Positions 30,773-43,254 of a stretch of 64,000 bases of DNA are shown here, in pieces. Within the stretch, counting starts at the first letter, position 1. The number at the start of each line of letters is the position of its first letter. Location: NCBI RefSeq assembly GCF_051106095.1, contig NC_135794.1:23624747-23688746 (forward strand), given 5' to 3'. The notes under the pieces are model-generated. The model had not been told where the DNA came from, made no database searches, and was given only the letters and a program-made list of their open reading frames with translations. The translations under genes and the position numbers were made by a program. Origin of the DNA: Pogona vitticeps (lineage: Eukaryota; Chordata; Lepidosauria; Squamata; Agamidae).

Positions 30773-33700
30773 TTTGAGCTGGCTTTGAACCCCGTAGTCT
30801 GAAGCGGAGGAGGAGGAAGGAGGGGAGGAAAAGCTCGGGCACCAAAAACAAAGCAGCATCTGCCTTATTAAACGCCATTCCCTGTATTTCAAATGTTTCA
30901 TTTCATTTGTATTTTTAATTCCCCAAATGTGGAATCCTTCCAGCGGGTTTGTCTCTTGCCGCCCTTAAGACGCACGCCAAGGAAAAGTTCTGGAAATGGA
31001 AGTGAGCAACTCAGATGCCTAAGAAATGTGTTCTAATCCTGTTCAGAGCAAGTGACCTCCTTAATCACCAGGGACCAGCAAAAAACCCCTCCTCAAAGCC
31101 CCCACCGTGCTCCCTCCATCTTCCGGAGCCTTCTGCATTTCACCCTCTCCTCTTCCAGCTGTGCCTGCCTCCAGAGAGGCAGCTGACATTCGTTCGCCGG
31201 TTGTTTCCATTTGGAAAGAATAAATCTCCAGTGTTAATCATTCTGCCTCAAGTGGGGCTGGCGGCTTGCTTTGCTTCCTTCGAGCTGCTGAATCTTATTA
31301 CCACCTCCCCAGCATATCTAATCCTGTATTTTGGCAGTGCCAAGCCCGAAATGAATGGCACTGGTGTCAGGGGTGTGTGCCAGGGAGGAAGGGAAATGAT
31401 ACAATTTGCTGAATTAAAATGATCCCTGTTGTTGTTGCTGCTATGGATAGGACTGACCAGGTTTTAAAGAAATCTGGGGCTTAGCTAGGCCTAGCATCAT
31501 CCAAGTTTCCTCTTCCTGCCCTGGTGTTAGCTGGGAACTTTCTGAACAGGAAGTTAGGTGGAACGAGGCCCAGCTCAGCATTAAATCTTTTTCAGTTGAA
31601 GCCTTTCTCCCAGATGAGCCACATTTAGGTGCCTATAAGCTTTGTGTGAGTCAGGCAGAAGTCCCAAAATAGGTAATTATGGGATGTATGGTCCCATCCT
31701 TAAAGACATCGCTGGGACCCACATCTGTGACATCATAGGTGTCTTCCACTGTTAGCATCAAAACAACTCCCGGTACCCTTAGGTTTTAATCCTGGAATTT
31801 CAGAGAATGGGATTCCACTGACTCGCCATCTTGTTCTTTCCTCAATTTTTTTTTTGCCTCGCCTGCAAGGTAGCGATGGGGAGCATAGATGGAGAATGTC
31901 ACAGATGGACAAAACCCACTCACATTAGCAGGGATTTACAAAATGAACCCAACACAAAAGGAGGGGCAGGAAACAGGACAGAGGGGGCTTGAAGTTTAAG
32001 GATCTTGATAACATATCTATGGAGGGGTGGCTGTCGGATGATTACTTGCTTTGGAGCAATGATTTTTAAAGAAATGGAAAAGGCGACTGGGCACTCTGTA
32101 CATAGATTACTCAACCTGGGTTGAGGGTGGTTGTGTGTGTTTTTTTTTAAAAAAAACATAGATCTGTAGAACTCGGTTTCCAGTGGAAAACTGGTGAAAA
32201 CTTCTTTTTAGATAAATGGAAAGCCCCCGGGACCTGTCTTTAATGGGAAAACTGTCAAACAAAGATGCATGTTCAGAAACACAAATACTCACATCATGTT
32301 CCTTGTGACGGAGGTTCCTTTTATTAATCATATCGGTCACAATCTGCTTTATAGTCACACCGTAACCGAGGCCGCTTTGTGGCTGAATCGTACAATCAAA
32401 GGGGATGATGTTACATTTGGCTTTTGGGACCAGTCATAAGCTATTTATTCAGATACAAATTTAGAGATTTGTGATATCATTGACTGTATTGGTCTGTTTT
32501 CCACTTTTGTGGTCTTTTTTTTTTTTTGTAGTTGTTGCTTCTTCATTCAATTGTTTTTTTAAAAAAAAAATGGTATGGGGGAAAGTATTAGGATACTGTC
32601 TTTCTTCCTTCCCCTCTCTTTTCTTCCTCAGAAGATCACGTGTTTCTTTCCAACATGAAATAACTTTTGAAAGAAGGACCAGCCGGAGTGAGAAATCAAT
32701 ATCTTCCTTCTCGCTGGGCGTACTTCAGAGGAGATTCAAACCGGGCTTCTGCCCTCAATTCGCATCTTTAAAAAGCCCTCCGTTTCGTCCCCTGCGGTGG
32801 CTCTCGTAGCTATATCACTCCTCCATATATTGACTTTGTAAACTGTGGCGGTTCTCTGGTGTCTGTATCAGTATTCTGGACCAACCCTCGGAGTGTTGGC
32901 AGCAGTAAAAAAAAAAAACAGTGCCCGGACACGTGGCTAGCTGCATTCTTACCCATGCTCTTTGTAAGGTTTCCTCCATGTCCCTAGATAGAAAATCAAT
33001 GGCTAATGAATGAAATATGAGTGCTTATATATTACAGGAGAGGCTTCTCCTACTCGTGGAAAGACGCTCGAATTTCTTGAGATCCTCTCTGGTGCCCGAG
33101 CATAAGATGATGAATTTTAAGGAGGGCCGTGCCAACGGGCTGAGGAGTCACAGAGGGTGCAGAGACATGAGGGAGATGAAAGGATAAAGAGACTGGGACG
33201 ATTAGAGAAATTTGCCTTCAGAGAAAACAGGCGGTGGCCACTGTTACAACGACGTAAGATGAAGATCTGTGGAAGAGTGGAGGGTGGCCGTTGCAGCTCG
33301 CCAAGGGGAAACAGGAATGCGGTGGGCCTGACAGCGCTTACTGTGATCAGAGCCGGCCCTACTGTTGGATAAAATGAAGCGGTCATCTCAGGAGGTTGAT
33401 AACAAAAGGCAGTGTTATAAGGATGCTTCCCTGAGATTCCCCTAAGCTTGCTGGTTGCCTCCACTTTCTGGATACTGGCCTTAAAGAAAGACTCAAGTGT
33501 CAATCCAACCAGCGGTGGCACTTTCTTGAAAGAAAGCAAGAGGAGGGTCTTGTTGTTCCTTGCCTCGGGCAGGAAAATATCTTGGGACACTCCGGTAAGC
33601 CCAAGACATGGTAAGAAGCCGTCATACGGCAGGCCCATCAAAGCCAGCGTGGTCCACTCTGACTGGCAGCTGCTCTTCGACTCCGTCGGCTGCTTCCCTT

Positions 33701-34284
33701 TTGACTGGAGGTGCCAGGATTAGAACTCGGGTCCTTCTGTAGGGAAACTTTGAGCTCTGGCAGCAAGTGATGGACTTTTCTTCAGGAACACATCCTGTGA
33801 TGGCTTTCCAGCACAGTGGTTTTCCCCTTACTGGAATTGAGCAGTAACAGCCGGCTTCTTGGTCACAGCTTGGAAAAGTTACATTTAGGACTAGAAACCT
33901 AAAAAGAGCCTTATGGCCTTCTAAAAATGATTTGACAGGTACGTTCGCCATCTCCATTCCAACTCAAATATGGTGTGCGAGCCTTAGTCTCCCCATAACA
34001 CTGCTCCAATCCCAACTTAAGCAAGCATGGAATGTTCTCTCGGACAGCAAGGAAAATGTGCCAAGGGTCTACTCAGAGGCATTGCACCTATAGATACATA
34101 ATTTAGAATATTTGTGGACAACCCCCCCCCCAATGGCAATGGTCACGATGCAACTTGGAAATCTAAAAACCAGGGCAAGGGAACCACGTCCACACATATG
34201 ACAACTATAAGAAGTTGAAGAAGTTAAACAGAGGCAAAATACTGAGATCCCCAAACATTCGGATATTTAAAAATTGATAAGAGC

Positions 34285-34388
34285 CAGCTGTAAAGCATAG
34301 TCCTCATCATCTTAGAACCCGGCAGTAAAACATAGTCCTCATCATCTTAGCCGCCTAGAGTGGTCATATCGACCAGATAGGCAGGATA

Positions 34389-34479
<91 letters not shown>

Positions 34480-34600
34480 ATCATAGAGCTGGAAGGAACC
34501 CGAGGGATCCTCAAGTTCAGCCCCTTTCTTGGAGGCCCAGTGCGGGATTCAAACTCCTGACCTTCGGCTCTACAGCCAGAAACCTAAAATAAAAGAAAAC
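34285..34600 (-). mobile_element. Nested SINE, LINE-like tail and local duplication
   Basis: The SINE family of 25045 in minus orientation, interrupted at 34350-34478 by 'ccgcctagagtggtcatatc' ending in 'ggcaggatataaat' plus a long (AAAT)n run, an L2-type tail. The SINE resumes with 'tcatagagctggaaggaacc' and 'gcgggattcaaactcctgac'. Left of it a block of about 26 bp ('catagtcctcatcatcttag') occurs twice in tandem. Confidence 0.7.
34388..34478. repeat. (AAAT)n microsatellite
   Basis: About 22 uninterrupted AAAT units forming the tail of the LINE-like insert described above. Confidence 0.97.
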
Positions 34601-34784
34601 AGGATGGAATAAAAACTAAAGGATCCTTTTAGCCTTTTGGGGTTCCAGACGGAGCTCCATCTCTTAGCGTTGCCACGTCCCATTCATAACCCAAGGTTGT
34701 GATTTAACCGGCATGGACATGAAGTTTAAGCTCTTTTACACCCGGTAAAGAGCAACCCTCGCTGAAGGTGTTCTAGGTATAACC

Positions 34785-35075
34785 AGTTCCACCTTGCGGG
34801 CGCTAAATGGGCTCGCTGCTCCCAGTGCGTGCACACCGCGTGGCACGCAGGTGGCCATCAGATCCCATCGCCGACGTGGAAACGCCACCTTAGAAAGTCT
34901 CGGAGTGACAGGGAAATGGAAGGCAGCCAAGCTAATCCCTTCTTACCTGCTGCCTCGCGCCGCCGCTTCACGCTCTCTTCACATGCTCCCGGAGGTCCTG
35001 CGCGCCCTGCTGTTCGCTCCAGGCCTCCAGCGTCAAAGGGGATCAGCCCTTTCGCGGAGGCACCCGGCATCAGGA
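34785..35075. promoter_or_regulatory. Second CpG island with minus-strand splice donor
   Basis: About 290 bp with roughly thirty CpGs in otherwise CpG-poor DNA. On the minus strand a strong donor CAG/GTAAGAAGG has its last exonic base at 34947. The frame before it is open from an ATG near 35071 (MPGASAKGLIPFDAGG, ending VKRRREA). It could be an alternative first exon of SH3GL3, another transcript, or an untranscribed island. No protein family is recognised. Confidence 0.4.
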
Positions 35076-35606
35076 TGACATGTGAAACTAGCCAGCGCTG
35101 TAACACTTTACACTTCACATCTTCCCTTGATGGTGAGCCTTTGCAGTGAGAGGGAATCAAAGAGGGAAGCAAATAAAAATAGATCAAATCCTGACAGCCG
35201 GAGCCTGGTTCCCTCAGCCCTTCGCTGCCAGGGTTAAGCTGTCCATGTCACAGACACTGAACAGGACGCTAACCCCGGGGTCAACTTTGGCATCCATGTC
35301 TTGGCACAGAACCCTGGTGGAACTCATGGACCTCCATGTCTTTGGAGGAGAGGTTTCCCTTTAAAGGAGAGCCAGGGACACTCTTGCTTTTGATGGCGCC
35401 CTCCAGTTGAAGGTCTGTCCAGCCAATGTCAGGTTTGATGATCAAGAACAAGGAGGAGGGACTGTCATGTTATCCATGGTCTCCAGGGAGTGGCCCCTGG
35501 ACAGCTCTCTTAGAAGCGACCTGGCTGCTAGCATCATCGAGGACAGGCATTCTTTCCTCTTTTTTCCACTTGTACACAGGTGGGAATGCCTCTTCTGAAG
35601 TAGTTC

Positions 35607-35705
35607 CATCCATCCATCCATCCATCCATCCATCCATCCATCCATCCATCCATCCATCCATCCATCCATCCATGCATCCATCCATCCATCCATCCATCCA
35701 TCCAT
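35607..35705. repeat. (CATC)n microsatellite
   Basis: About 25 units, one interruption (CATG). A shorter CATC run at 36028-36056 follows the truncated Sauria SINE. Confidence 0.97.
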
Positions 35706-35799
35706 CAACACATGTATCGACAGATGACAGAGACTCAAATATGCATACAGCTGGAGGCACTTCTTCAGTTGATTAATGTTTAAGGTCTATAGATCTGCA

Positions 35800-36026
35800 G
35801 TCGTAAGATCGAATCCATGCAACAGAGGGAGCTCCTGTCACTTGTCCCAGCTCCTGCCAACCTAGCGGTTTGAAAGCATGCAAATGCAAGTCGATAAATA
35901 GGTACCACCTCGGTGAGAAGGTAACAGCGTTCTGTGTCTAGTCACGCTGGCCACGTGACCATGGAAACTGTCTTTGGACAAAATGCTGGCTCTATGGCTT
36001 GGAAACGGGGATGAGCACCGTGCCCA
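35800..36026 (+). mobile_element. Sauria-type SINE, truncated at both ends
   Basis: Starts at 'gcagtcgtaagatcgaatcc' (the B box) and keeps the conserved middle ('cagctcctgccaacctagcg', 'atggcttggaaacggggatg'). The A-box head and the BovB-like tail are missing. The tail site is replaced by a CATC microsatellite. Confidence 0.85.
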
Positions 36027-36273
36027 TCCATCTGTCCGTCCATCCATCCATCCATTGCTTTGGATACTCTTTCCTGGTAAACAAATATATTCCAAGCAGA
36101 TAAAAGCCAAGCAAAACAGAACATTAGCAACACCTTCTTCCAGTAGAAAAACCAGGACAGCTTTGTAACCAGAAAATATGGCATTGATGACATACCAAAC
36201 CAACTCTTGGGAAAATCCCACTGATTCATTAGGTCAGTGAAGACTGGGATCACCCACTGGATTTAGCCTGCAC

Positions 36274-36417
<144 letters not shown>

Positions 36418-37092
36418 GGCTTTTATTATTAAGGGTCATTGCTGCCTTTTGGCTTTCTAATACCTCAGTTTTCCCCGAATACAGTATATCTATCCAACAT
36501 TGGTGGAAAACAGTGAAAGTTGCTTTGGTTAGAGGTATACTGTATTTGCTTTTGTGCCATTCAAAGAGGGGGCTGAAGGTTGAAGAAGAAAAATTAAAAG
36601 ATGGCTTTTGTCCTAGGGACTCTTTGGAAATCCCTTGAATGCACTTCCATTCCATCTCAAGATAGCCACTGCATTTTTTTCGTGTGAAATCAAAGGAATC
36701 AATGATTGATGCACAAATGCATCCTGCTATGACATCATCATGGACTGGAGTTGGGTTTTTTTGGGGGGAGGGGGTTTCAGTAAGAAGTGAAAGGACTAAA
36801 GACGTATTTATGCAACAATGGTTTCCAAACAGTAACAAGGACAAATAATATGTGTGTGTTAAGAGGGAAGATCCGGACGCAAACAGAGAAAGTGCATACT
36901 GCCGCCACCATATCACACAAAGCAGCCACAGTGCAACCTGTTTCTTGGGGTGCTGCCAATCCACACAAGGAAGAGAATCAGCCTGTTATTTCGTTGACTT
37001 GTTCCCCATGTTACATGACAAGGGGAAGAGTCAGCAAGTGTGAAGGATTTTCAGACAAAAATCTCTGTAGATACAGCAAAACAGCATCATGC

Positions 37093-37330
37093 ATAGAATC
37101 CTAGAATCATGGAGTTGGAAGGGGTCCATAAGGCCATCCAGTCCAACCCGTTGCTCAAGGCAGGAATCCCAGTCAAAGCAGATCTGACATAGGGTGGTCC
37201 AATGTTCTCTTGAAGGCCTCCAACTTTGGAGCCCTCACCCCCCCCCCAGGTCATGGGTCCCATTGTCGTACTGCTCTAACAGTTAAGAAGTGCTATCTGA
37301 TATTCAGCCTAAATCTGGCTTCCTGTTGGG
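37093..37330 (-). mobile_element. CR1 LINE 3' end, minus strand
   Basis: Starts 'atagaatcctagaatcatgg' 'agttggaaggggtcc', the complement of the CR1 3' terminus. It continues through 'ccagtccaacccgttgctca' and 'caactttggagccctcaccc' to about 'aatctggcttcctg'. 5'-truncated, as is usual for CR1. Confidence 0.88.
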
Positions 37331-38510
37331 ATAAAACAGCAATGCTAGTAGGAAGTGATCTGAATTTTGGTAGGCAGACACCCTGGGTATGCTTCTCCCT
37401 CTTGTATTTTCTAGAGCCACTGTGCAGAAGGTTAACTGGCACTCTTAGTCCTCCTTCCTTTCTTCTACAAGATCACTTCCTCTTTCTTCCTGCTTCTCCA
37501 AGATGTGAGAGGCAGAGAAGCCAGTTCTTGGGCACTGAGAAACAAAATTTAGAGATCTTTGTTCCCTTAAAAGCTTTCCTAACAAACAGTGAGTTTCCTT
37601 TTGTTTAAAACGAGTTCCACAATTGACTCTTCTACTCAAAGGTCAATAGAACTACACCAACCTCCTGTGCCCAATCTGTAGCTCAAGGCAGCTGCCTCAT
37701 TCTGCCAAAGAGTAGGGCCGGCCCTGAGCAATATTTCAGGATTTCACATCTCTTCAACCACCCTCAAGACAAAGGCTTTGCTCCACAAGGAGCTCTCAAA
37801 CCCCATTTAGTTCCCTCTTTCATCACAGACTAAGGATGAAAACACAATTAGCATCCACTCCAAGCCCATTTTAGAAGATACCTGTTCTCTGTTTGTTTAG
37901 CTTGCTTAGAGAGAAAAAGGATAACCACTCTCTTGAAATAAGACTTTTTATCAGTCAGTTTTGCTGTGTTGTTGTTGTTTTAAATTTCCAGCTAGAAGAC
38001 AGAAACATAATAAGGATAAAGTGATATAATTCAAGGACTGCAGAGATATTGATTGTACCAGTTAACTCTTGCACTCGTTAAACAGTGCATCTAATGCAGG
38101 TTATGTAAGGAGATTCGCAGCTGGAATTCGTAACTGAATTGATTTTCACAGACTGGACAAAACGCTTGCATGAGTATATTAGGGATGATGGGATGTAGGT
38201 TCAAAGCATGGTTCAGACAATGAGTAGAAACTAGCAGAGGATTGAAGTTCCTCTTAGCTGCAGGTGGCTTTTTAATTCTAAATCCAAGCTGGATTGGACA
38301 CAGCCCTGAAAAGAGAAGACACTTTCAAACACAGGACCGGCCACCATATCACCTCTTAACTGTCTCTTCTCCAGGCTAAACAGACCTCAGTCCTTCCGTT
38401 TCTCTTCATAAGAACTTGGTCTGTAAGACGTCTCTCACTGTTTTCATGGCATCGTCTCTGGCAGATCCAATTCCGTAATTGGATGTGGCCTCTACCAAAA
38501 ATCAGACCTC

Positions 38511-38762
38511 TGTTGTTGTTGTTGTTGTTTAGTTGTTAAGTCATGTCCGACTCTTCGTGACCGCATGGACCAGAGCACGCCAGGCCCACCTGTCTTCCAC
38601 TGTTGGGTCAAATTCATGTTGGTCGCTTTGATGACACTGTCCAGCCATCTCATCCTCTGTCGTCCCCTTGTCCTATTGCCTTCACACTTTTCCAATATCA
38701 GGGTATTTTCCAGGGAGTCTTCTCTTCTCATGAGATGGCCAAAGTATTGGAGCCTCAGCTAT
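38511..38762 (-). mobile_element. BovB LINE 3' end fragment
   Basis: The minus strand reads [20 protein letters not shown] then TRGRQRMRWLDSVIKATNMN, the BovB ORF2 C-terminus with some decay. It includes the 'tattttccagggagtcttct' block at 38703 onward and reaches 'gccaaagtattggagcctca'. Confidence 0.9.
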
Positions 38763-38832
38763 TAGGACCCACCAAAGTGCCCCCAAATGATGCAAGCTTG
38801 CAGGTTCTTAAGCATTCTTCATCAAGCTAAAT

Positions 38833-38930
38833 CTGTGGTTCCCACCTTGGGTGACCCAACTGTTCTTGGATTGCAGCTGCCAGAAGCCTTCACCAACAGC
38901 TGTGCTAGTTTCTGGGAACACCCAGTGGAT
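38833..38930. mobile_element. Partial hAT-type MITE
   Basis: 'ctgtggttcccaccttgggt' and 'gttcttggattgcagctgcc' 'agaagccttcacc' match the left half of the hAT MITE family. The right half is lost. Confidence 0.65.
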
Positions 38931-39241
38931 GAGATGGCACAAAAACTCTGGAAAAATTCCAGATGTTCTACAGAACTCAAAAGCTCAAGCGCATTTGTGA
39001 CATTTTTGGTTGGCCCTGATTAAAGAATTACCAAACTCTAGGCTCTAATTACACGGACTCTAAACGCTATAAATGCAAGACACACTTTGTAACATAACGG
39101 TTATGCTGACTGACTGTTAAAAGAAGGGTTAACACACCCTTCCAGACTTCCCTGTTTGAATGTCTTAAATCCATTCCTTCCATATGACCTGCAAGAACAC
39201 ACGTCTGCTGAGCGTTCGCCTTCCCTTGGCTTTTGACGGTG

Positions 39242-39242
<1 letters not shown>

Positions 39243-39281
<39 letters not shown>
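39243..39281. repeat. (CA)n microsatellite
   Basis: About 19 CA units, uninterrupted. Confidence 0.97.
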
Positions 39282-39283
<2 letters not shown>

Positions 39284-39594
39284 GAGATCCTCATCATTTT
39301 GATTAAAGCTTTGGCTTTCTTAGGATGTCATGTACAGTATATCAAAGGAGATCAGCAAGCACTCAAGAAAGTCAGATGACAAAGGCAGGCCTCAGAATAT
39401 GCACAGCGAAGCAGAGTTCCACGAAGAGGTGAGCGTAATGTAATGAGATATAATTTTGGGAAAAAAATTATATATCTGCGAGTCAGGCAGGGTGCTTGAA
39501 CCATCTGAACGACATCTGAAGGTTTCGCATCAATTCCTGCCCGGTGAACCGATGACTGATCACAAGAGAGGGGTTTTGTCTCAGGGCAGTGGCC

Positions 39595-39652
39595 TAATCA
39601 GGGGACAACCGGGTGGGTGCAAGCAATCAACCACCCGGTTGTCCCCTGATTA
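39595..39652. repeat. Perfect 22-bp inverted repeat
   Basis: Arms 39595-39616 and 39631-39652 are exact reverse complements around a 14-base loop. The loop's last ten bases (AAGCAATCAA, 39621-39630) recur right after the second arm (39656-39665). No transposon termini are present. Confidence 0.95.
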
Positions 39653-40169
39653 ATTAAGCAATCAATCACTTTCTCCGAGCAAAAGCTTTGGAATGGCAAA
39701 CCGTGGCCTTATTTTGGAGCGTTTGAGAATAATTTGCCCATGACGCACTGAGATTTATCCGGCAATGGTCTGGTAGATCTCGATCAGGAGACTGTGTTTT
39801 TATTTCCTTTAATCAATGGATAGGAGGAAGAGCTTTCTTCTCGTACAATTATGCAGAAGGCTCATTTTTCCTCTCATTTTCTAAAATATGTTCCCCGAGG
39901 CAGCTGCTCCACTCTGCCCAACGATGGCGCAACCCATGAATGAGTCCTTGCTACGTTCTTTCAACCAAGTTTTGGGAATGTTATTTTTCTGGGCTACAGC
40001 TATATGAATTATCCCAACCACTATGGCATTTTTCAAACTCTAGGCTGTTCTTTTATCACTCCTAAGGAGCAAGGAAAATGCTATCTAGTTTTCCCCTTTT
40101 GTCTTTTTATAAGCAGCAACATCAGAATAACCCATTTGCACTTCCAGTGTATATTTCCGCTCCGCCACC

Positions 40170-40435
40170 TTGCCTTTTATCCTGTCACTTATGTTTATAT
40201 TGATTTTATTTACTGTCTATCTTCTTATTTTGATTCTGGTTGTTGAATTTGTGTTTGATTTTGCAGGTAATTATGTTCTAGATCTGTTACTGAATGTTGT
40301 AATTGTTGAATTGATTTGTTTGATGATGTTTTATATTTTACGTGCCATTGTTCTGTCGAGGGTAAACCACCCGCAGTGGCCTTGTTGCCAGATGGGTGGC
40401 ATAGAAGTCAAACTAATAAATAAAGAAACATCAGG
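40170..40435 (+). mobile_element. LINE-like 3' tail
   Basis: A/T-rich 3' UTR-like stretch ending 'gggtaaaccacccgcagtgg', 'cagatgggtggcatagaag' and 'ctaataaataaag'. It matches the 'gtaagccgccc...ggcatataaat' tail type common in reptile LINEs. The body is not recognisable. Confidence 0.55.
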
Positions 40436-41020
40436 TGTATTATTGAAGTCTGTTTTCCTGAATTGGAATGATGCGTTTGAGACAATAGAAGGTGCAAATA
40501 ACACACAATGCAGGTTCGCGCCGTTTACAACACAGAGTATAAGTCCATTAGGACCTTTTGAAAATGGAAGACTAACATCCATTAATGGCCACTCTGGCTG
40601 CCTCAATGTAAGGAGAAATGTAACTAGTTACTTTTTAAAGAAAGTAACATTTCAATCACTGGCTTTACTCAAGGGCTAACAATGGCAATTGTTAGGTAGC
40701 CAGAACAATCTAGTGTGTTTGTGGCTACCATGTGGGAAAGCCCTTCCATTAATCAGAGAAAACAATTTATGCTCATGAGAGATCGGAAGGAATTTAAACT
40801 CTTGGCATGCGGAGTGGGTGGCAAAAAGGAATCTGACATTTTTAGGTACATTTTCAGTATGTAAACAGCTGCTTTTTCTCCACCTGCAGGCAAAACTATT
40901 TTAATTTTGGTGAGCAGCTACTCACTAAAAGTTTAGGGGCTTTTAGTGCAAGTCACTTTATGTTTTTTTATAACCACTTTTCAACACAATTGCATTTAGG
41001 TACTATAGTACCTTTGGTGT

Positions 41021-41369
41021 TGTGGTGGCGCTGTGGGTTAAACCGCAGAAGCCTCTGTGCTGCAGGGTCAGAAGACCGAGCAGTCGTAAGATCGAATCCA
41101 CGTGACGGAGTGAGCGCCCATCGCTTGTCCCAGCTCCCGCCAACCTAGCGGTTCGAAAGCATGCAAATACAAGTAGATAAATAGGGACCACCTCGGTGGG
41201 AAGGTAACAGCGTTCCGTGTCTAAGTCACACTGGCCATGTGATCACGGAAGATTGTCTTCGGACAAAATGCTGGCTCTATGGCTTGGAAACGGGGATGGG
41301 CACCGGCCCCTAGAGTCGAACACGACTGGACAAAAAAATTGTCAAGGGGAACCTTTACCTTTACCTTTG
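41021..41369 (+). mobile_element. Sauria-type SINE, near full length
   Basis: tRNA-like head with A box ('ggtggcgctgtgggttaaac') and B box ('aagatcgaatcc'), conserved middle ('cgccaacctagcggttcg'), then a 3' part with 'agagtcgaacacgactggac' and a tail of ACCTTT repeats. That 3' part matches the end of BovB, the LINE believed to mobilise it. Confidence 0.92.
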
Positions 41370-42272
41370 ACGTTACATTGGGTATTTGTGTAGCTGCACT
41401 TTAACATTATGTGTGGTGTGTTTTTCTTTCTACCTGTTTTTACAAATTGTTGTAACCCTCCTTCATTCCTAGTTTTGGGAGGACGACAGGCCATCCACCA
41501 AGCGGGTCATAAACCACATAAATAATCAACCCAAAAATGTATGATAAACAATGCCACTAGTTGTACTGGGTGGTTTTTGTACCTAAAAACAGCAACACAG
41601 CCACACTGCAGCTGTCAGAATGATGTGATCTGAAATAACACGTTTGCTCTCAGTCCTCTGAATTCCATTTTTCCCAGCGGTCTCTGCCATTTGTATTTTA
41701 TCCACTTCCCATTTCCACCTGAAGCCAAATTTCCTTCAACCTGTTTTGGGGCATCTTCCAGCAGGGCGAGATGTTACTCCCGTTTTTGTTTTTTTGTTTT
41801 TTTTAGAGGGGAAGAAAAATGTTCATGTTTCCTTGCAAGCCCCACTGCATATGGCCATGATCTCTGAGAGCAAATACGTGTTGAATGTAGACACACACAC
41901 ACCCATGTGCTGAGCTAACCAGACACTCCTTGTAGGCCCTTGGCACTGAGGTTGCCTCGTTGCATCTCTTTGGTGCCTCGTTATGAAAGAGGAAGGCTCC
42001 CTCCAGAGCAAGGTTTTGCCAGTTTCATACCCATCAGACGACTGCCATTCGTAGCACTAAATGCCAAACCTCCTGGCGATCCATGGAGTTTACTCAAGGC
42101 CTGTCCTTGATGCTGCTTAACACTTGCTTTTGGAGGCTATGACACTTCCATGCGTGCGTGCCTGGAACCCATGGACACACAGCCTGAGTTCTAGAGGTGA
42201 GGATAGTTCCATTTTTCTTACCTACAAGTCCCAGGAGAGCTCATCAAGGTCAAAGATCTAGAGTGTGTAATG

Positions 42273-42409
42273 CAGTGGTACCCCAACCTTGGTTCTCCAG
42301 AGGTTCTTGGACTGAAGCTCCCAGAAGCCTTCACCCCTTGCTGTGCTGGCCAGGATTTCTGGCAGTTGCAGACCAAGAACGTCCAGGGTCCAAGGTTGGG
42401 AAGCATCGG
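42273..42409. mobile_element. hAT-type palindromic MITE, 137 bp
   Basis: Starts CAGTGGTACCCCAACCTTGG. Its right half repeats this inverted ('ccaaggttgggaagcatcgg'). The middle 'agaagccttcaccccttgct' is shared with the other copies. Confidence 0.85.
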
Positions 42410-42837
42410 TCTAAGGTCTCTTGGGACATCTTGGCAGCAACATTCCAGGAGCTGAACCTCAATCCCCCCCCCCCAAAAAATGAAATGTTCCCATGTTTGT
42501 TGAGATCATCTTCCACCCTCTACTCAGGTAACAATGCATTCTGCCAAACTTGGGGCGGGGGGGGGGGACACATCATTTTAACAGAGATGAGCCACCGCTC
42601 TACAGCCAGGTAAGCGAATTGATGCCCACCTGATTTTCTGCTGTAACCGGGGCATCGTAATATAGGGTGGGTGGAAAATATTCTAAACAAATAAACTGAC
42701 AGCTGGCAACTCTAAGGGGGAAAAAAGGAAAAGTACAAAACAGGAAAAGGACTGAATTTTGAATTCATCTGACAAGTCTTTGGCAATAGGCATTGAGTTG
42801 AATTGCATGCTTATTTATTTTCTCTTACAGTGGTGCC

Positions 42838-43254
42838 TCACTAGACAGTTACCCCGCATGACAGTTTTTTCGCTAGACATTGACTTTTTGCGATCACTAT
42901 AGCGATTCGCAAAACAGTGGTTCCTATGGGGGAATTTCGCTGGACAATATTGGGTCCCTGCTTCACAAACCAATTTTCGCTAGAATACAATTTTGACAGC
43001 TTCCTCCGCGCTTGCAAAACAGGTGTTTTCGGGACCTAAGCTTCTCAAGACAGCGATTTAAACAGCAGATCGGCGGTTCGCAAAGCGGCTTTCCTATGGC
43101 CGATCTTCGCTAGACAAGGACGATTCTTCCCCATTGGAACGCATTAAACAGGATTCAATGCATTCCAATGGGGAAATGCTTTTCGCTAGATAATGATTTC
43201 AGTAAACAGTGATTTCAGTGGAACGGATTATCCTCATCTAGCGAGGCATCACTG
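42838..43254. mobile_element. Tc1/mariner-type (pogo/Tigger-like) MITE, 417 bp
   Basis: Ends CAGTGGTGCCTCACTAGACA and, on the right, TCTAGCGAGGCATCACTG, flanked by TA (42836-42837 and 43255-43256). Same terminus as the element at 7595 but with a different interior. No transposase frame. Confidence 0.88.

Larger units (their letters stand above)
23331..34280. other. Upstream flank of SH3GL3, no exon recognised
   Basis: Eleven kilobases without a recognisable coding exon. It holds the repeats listed separately plus worn dispersed repeats: about 23525-23600 a 'ttggacagcaattcccatcag' type element, and about 28590-28650 an 'attctgggtgttgtag' element. The stretches 25.4-27.7, 28.7-29.5 and 31.0-34.2 kb look largely unique. 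I see no gene in them. Confidence 0.6.

Noticed and set aside
33117-33641. Possible CR1 fragment or a 174-codon gene
   Set aside because: A few words resemble CR1 ('gagactgggacgattagag') but the order and terminus are not convincing, and the open frame looks random.
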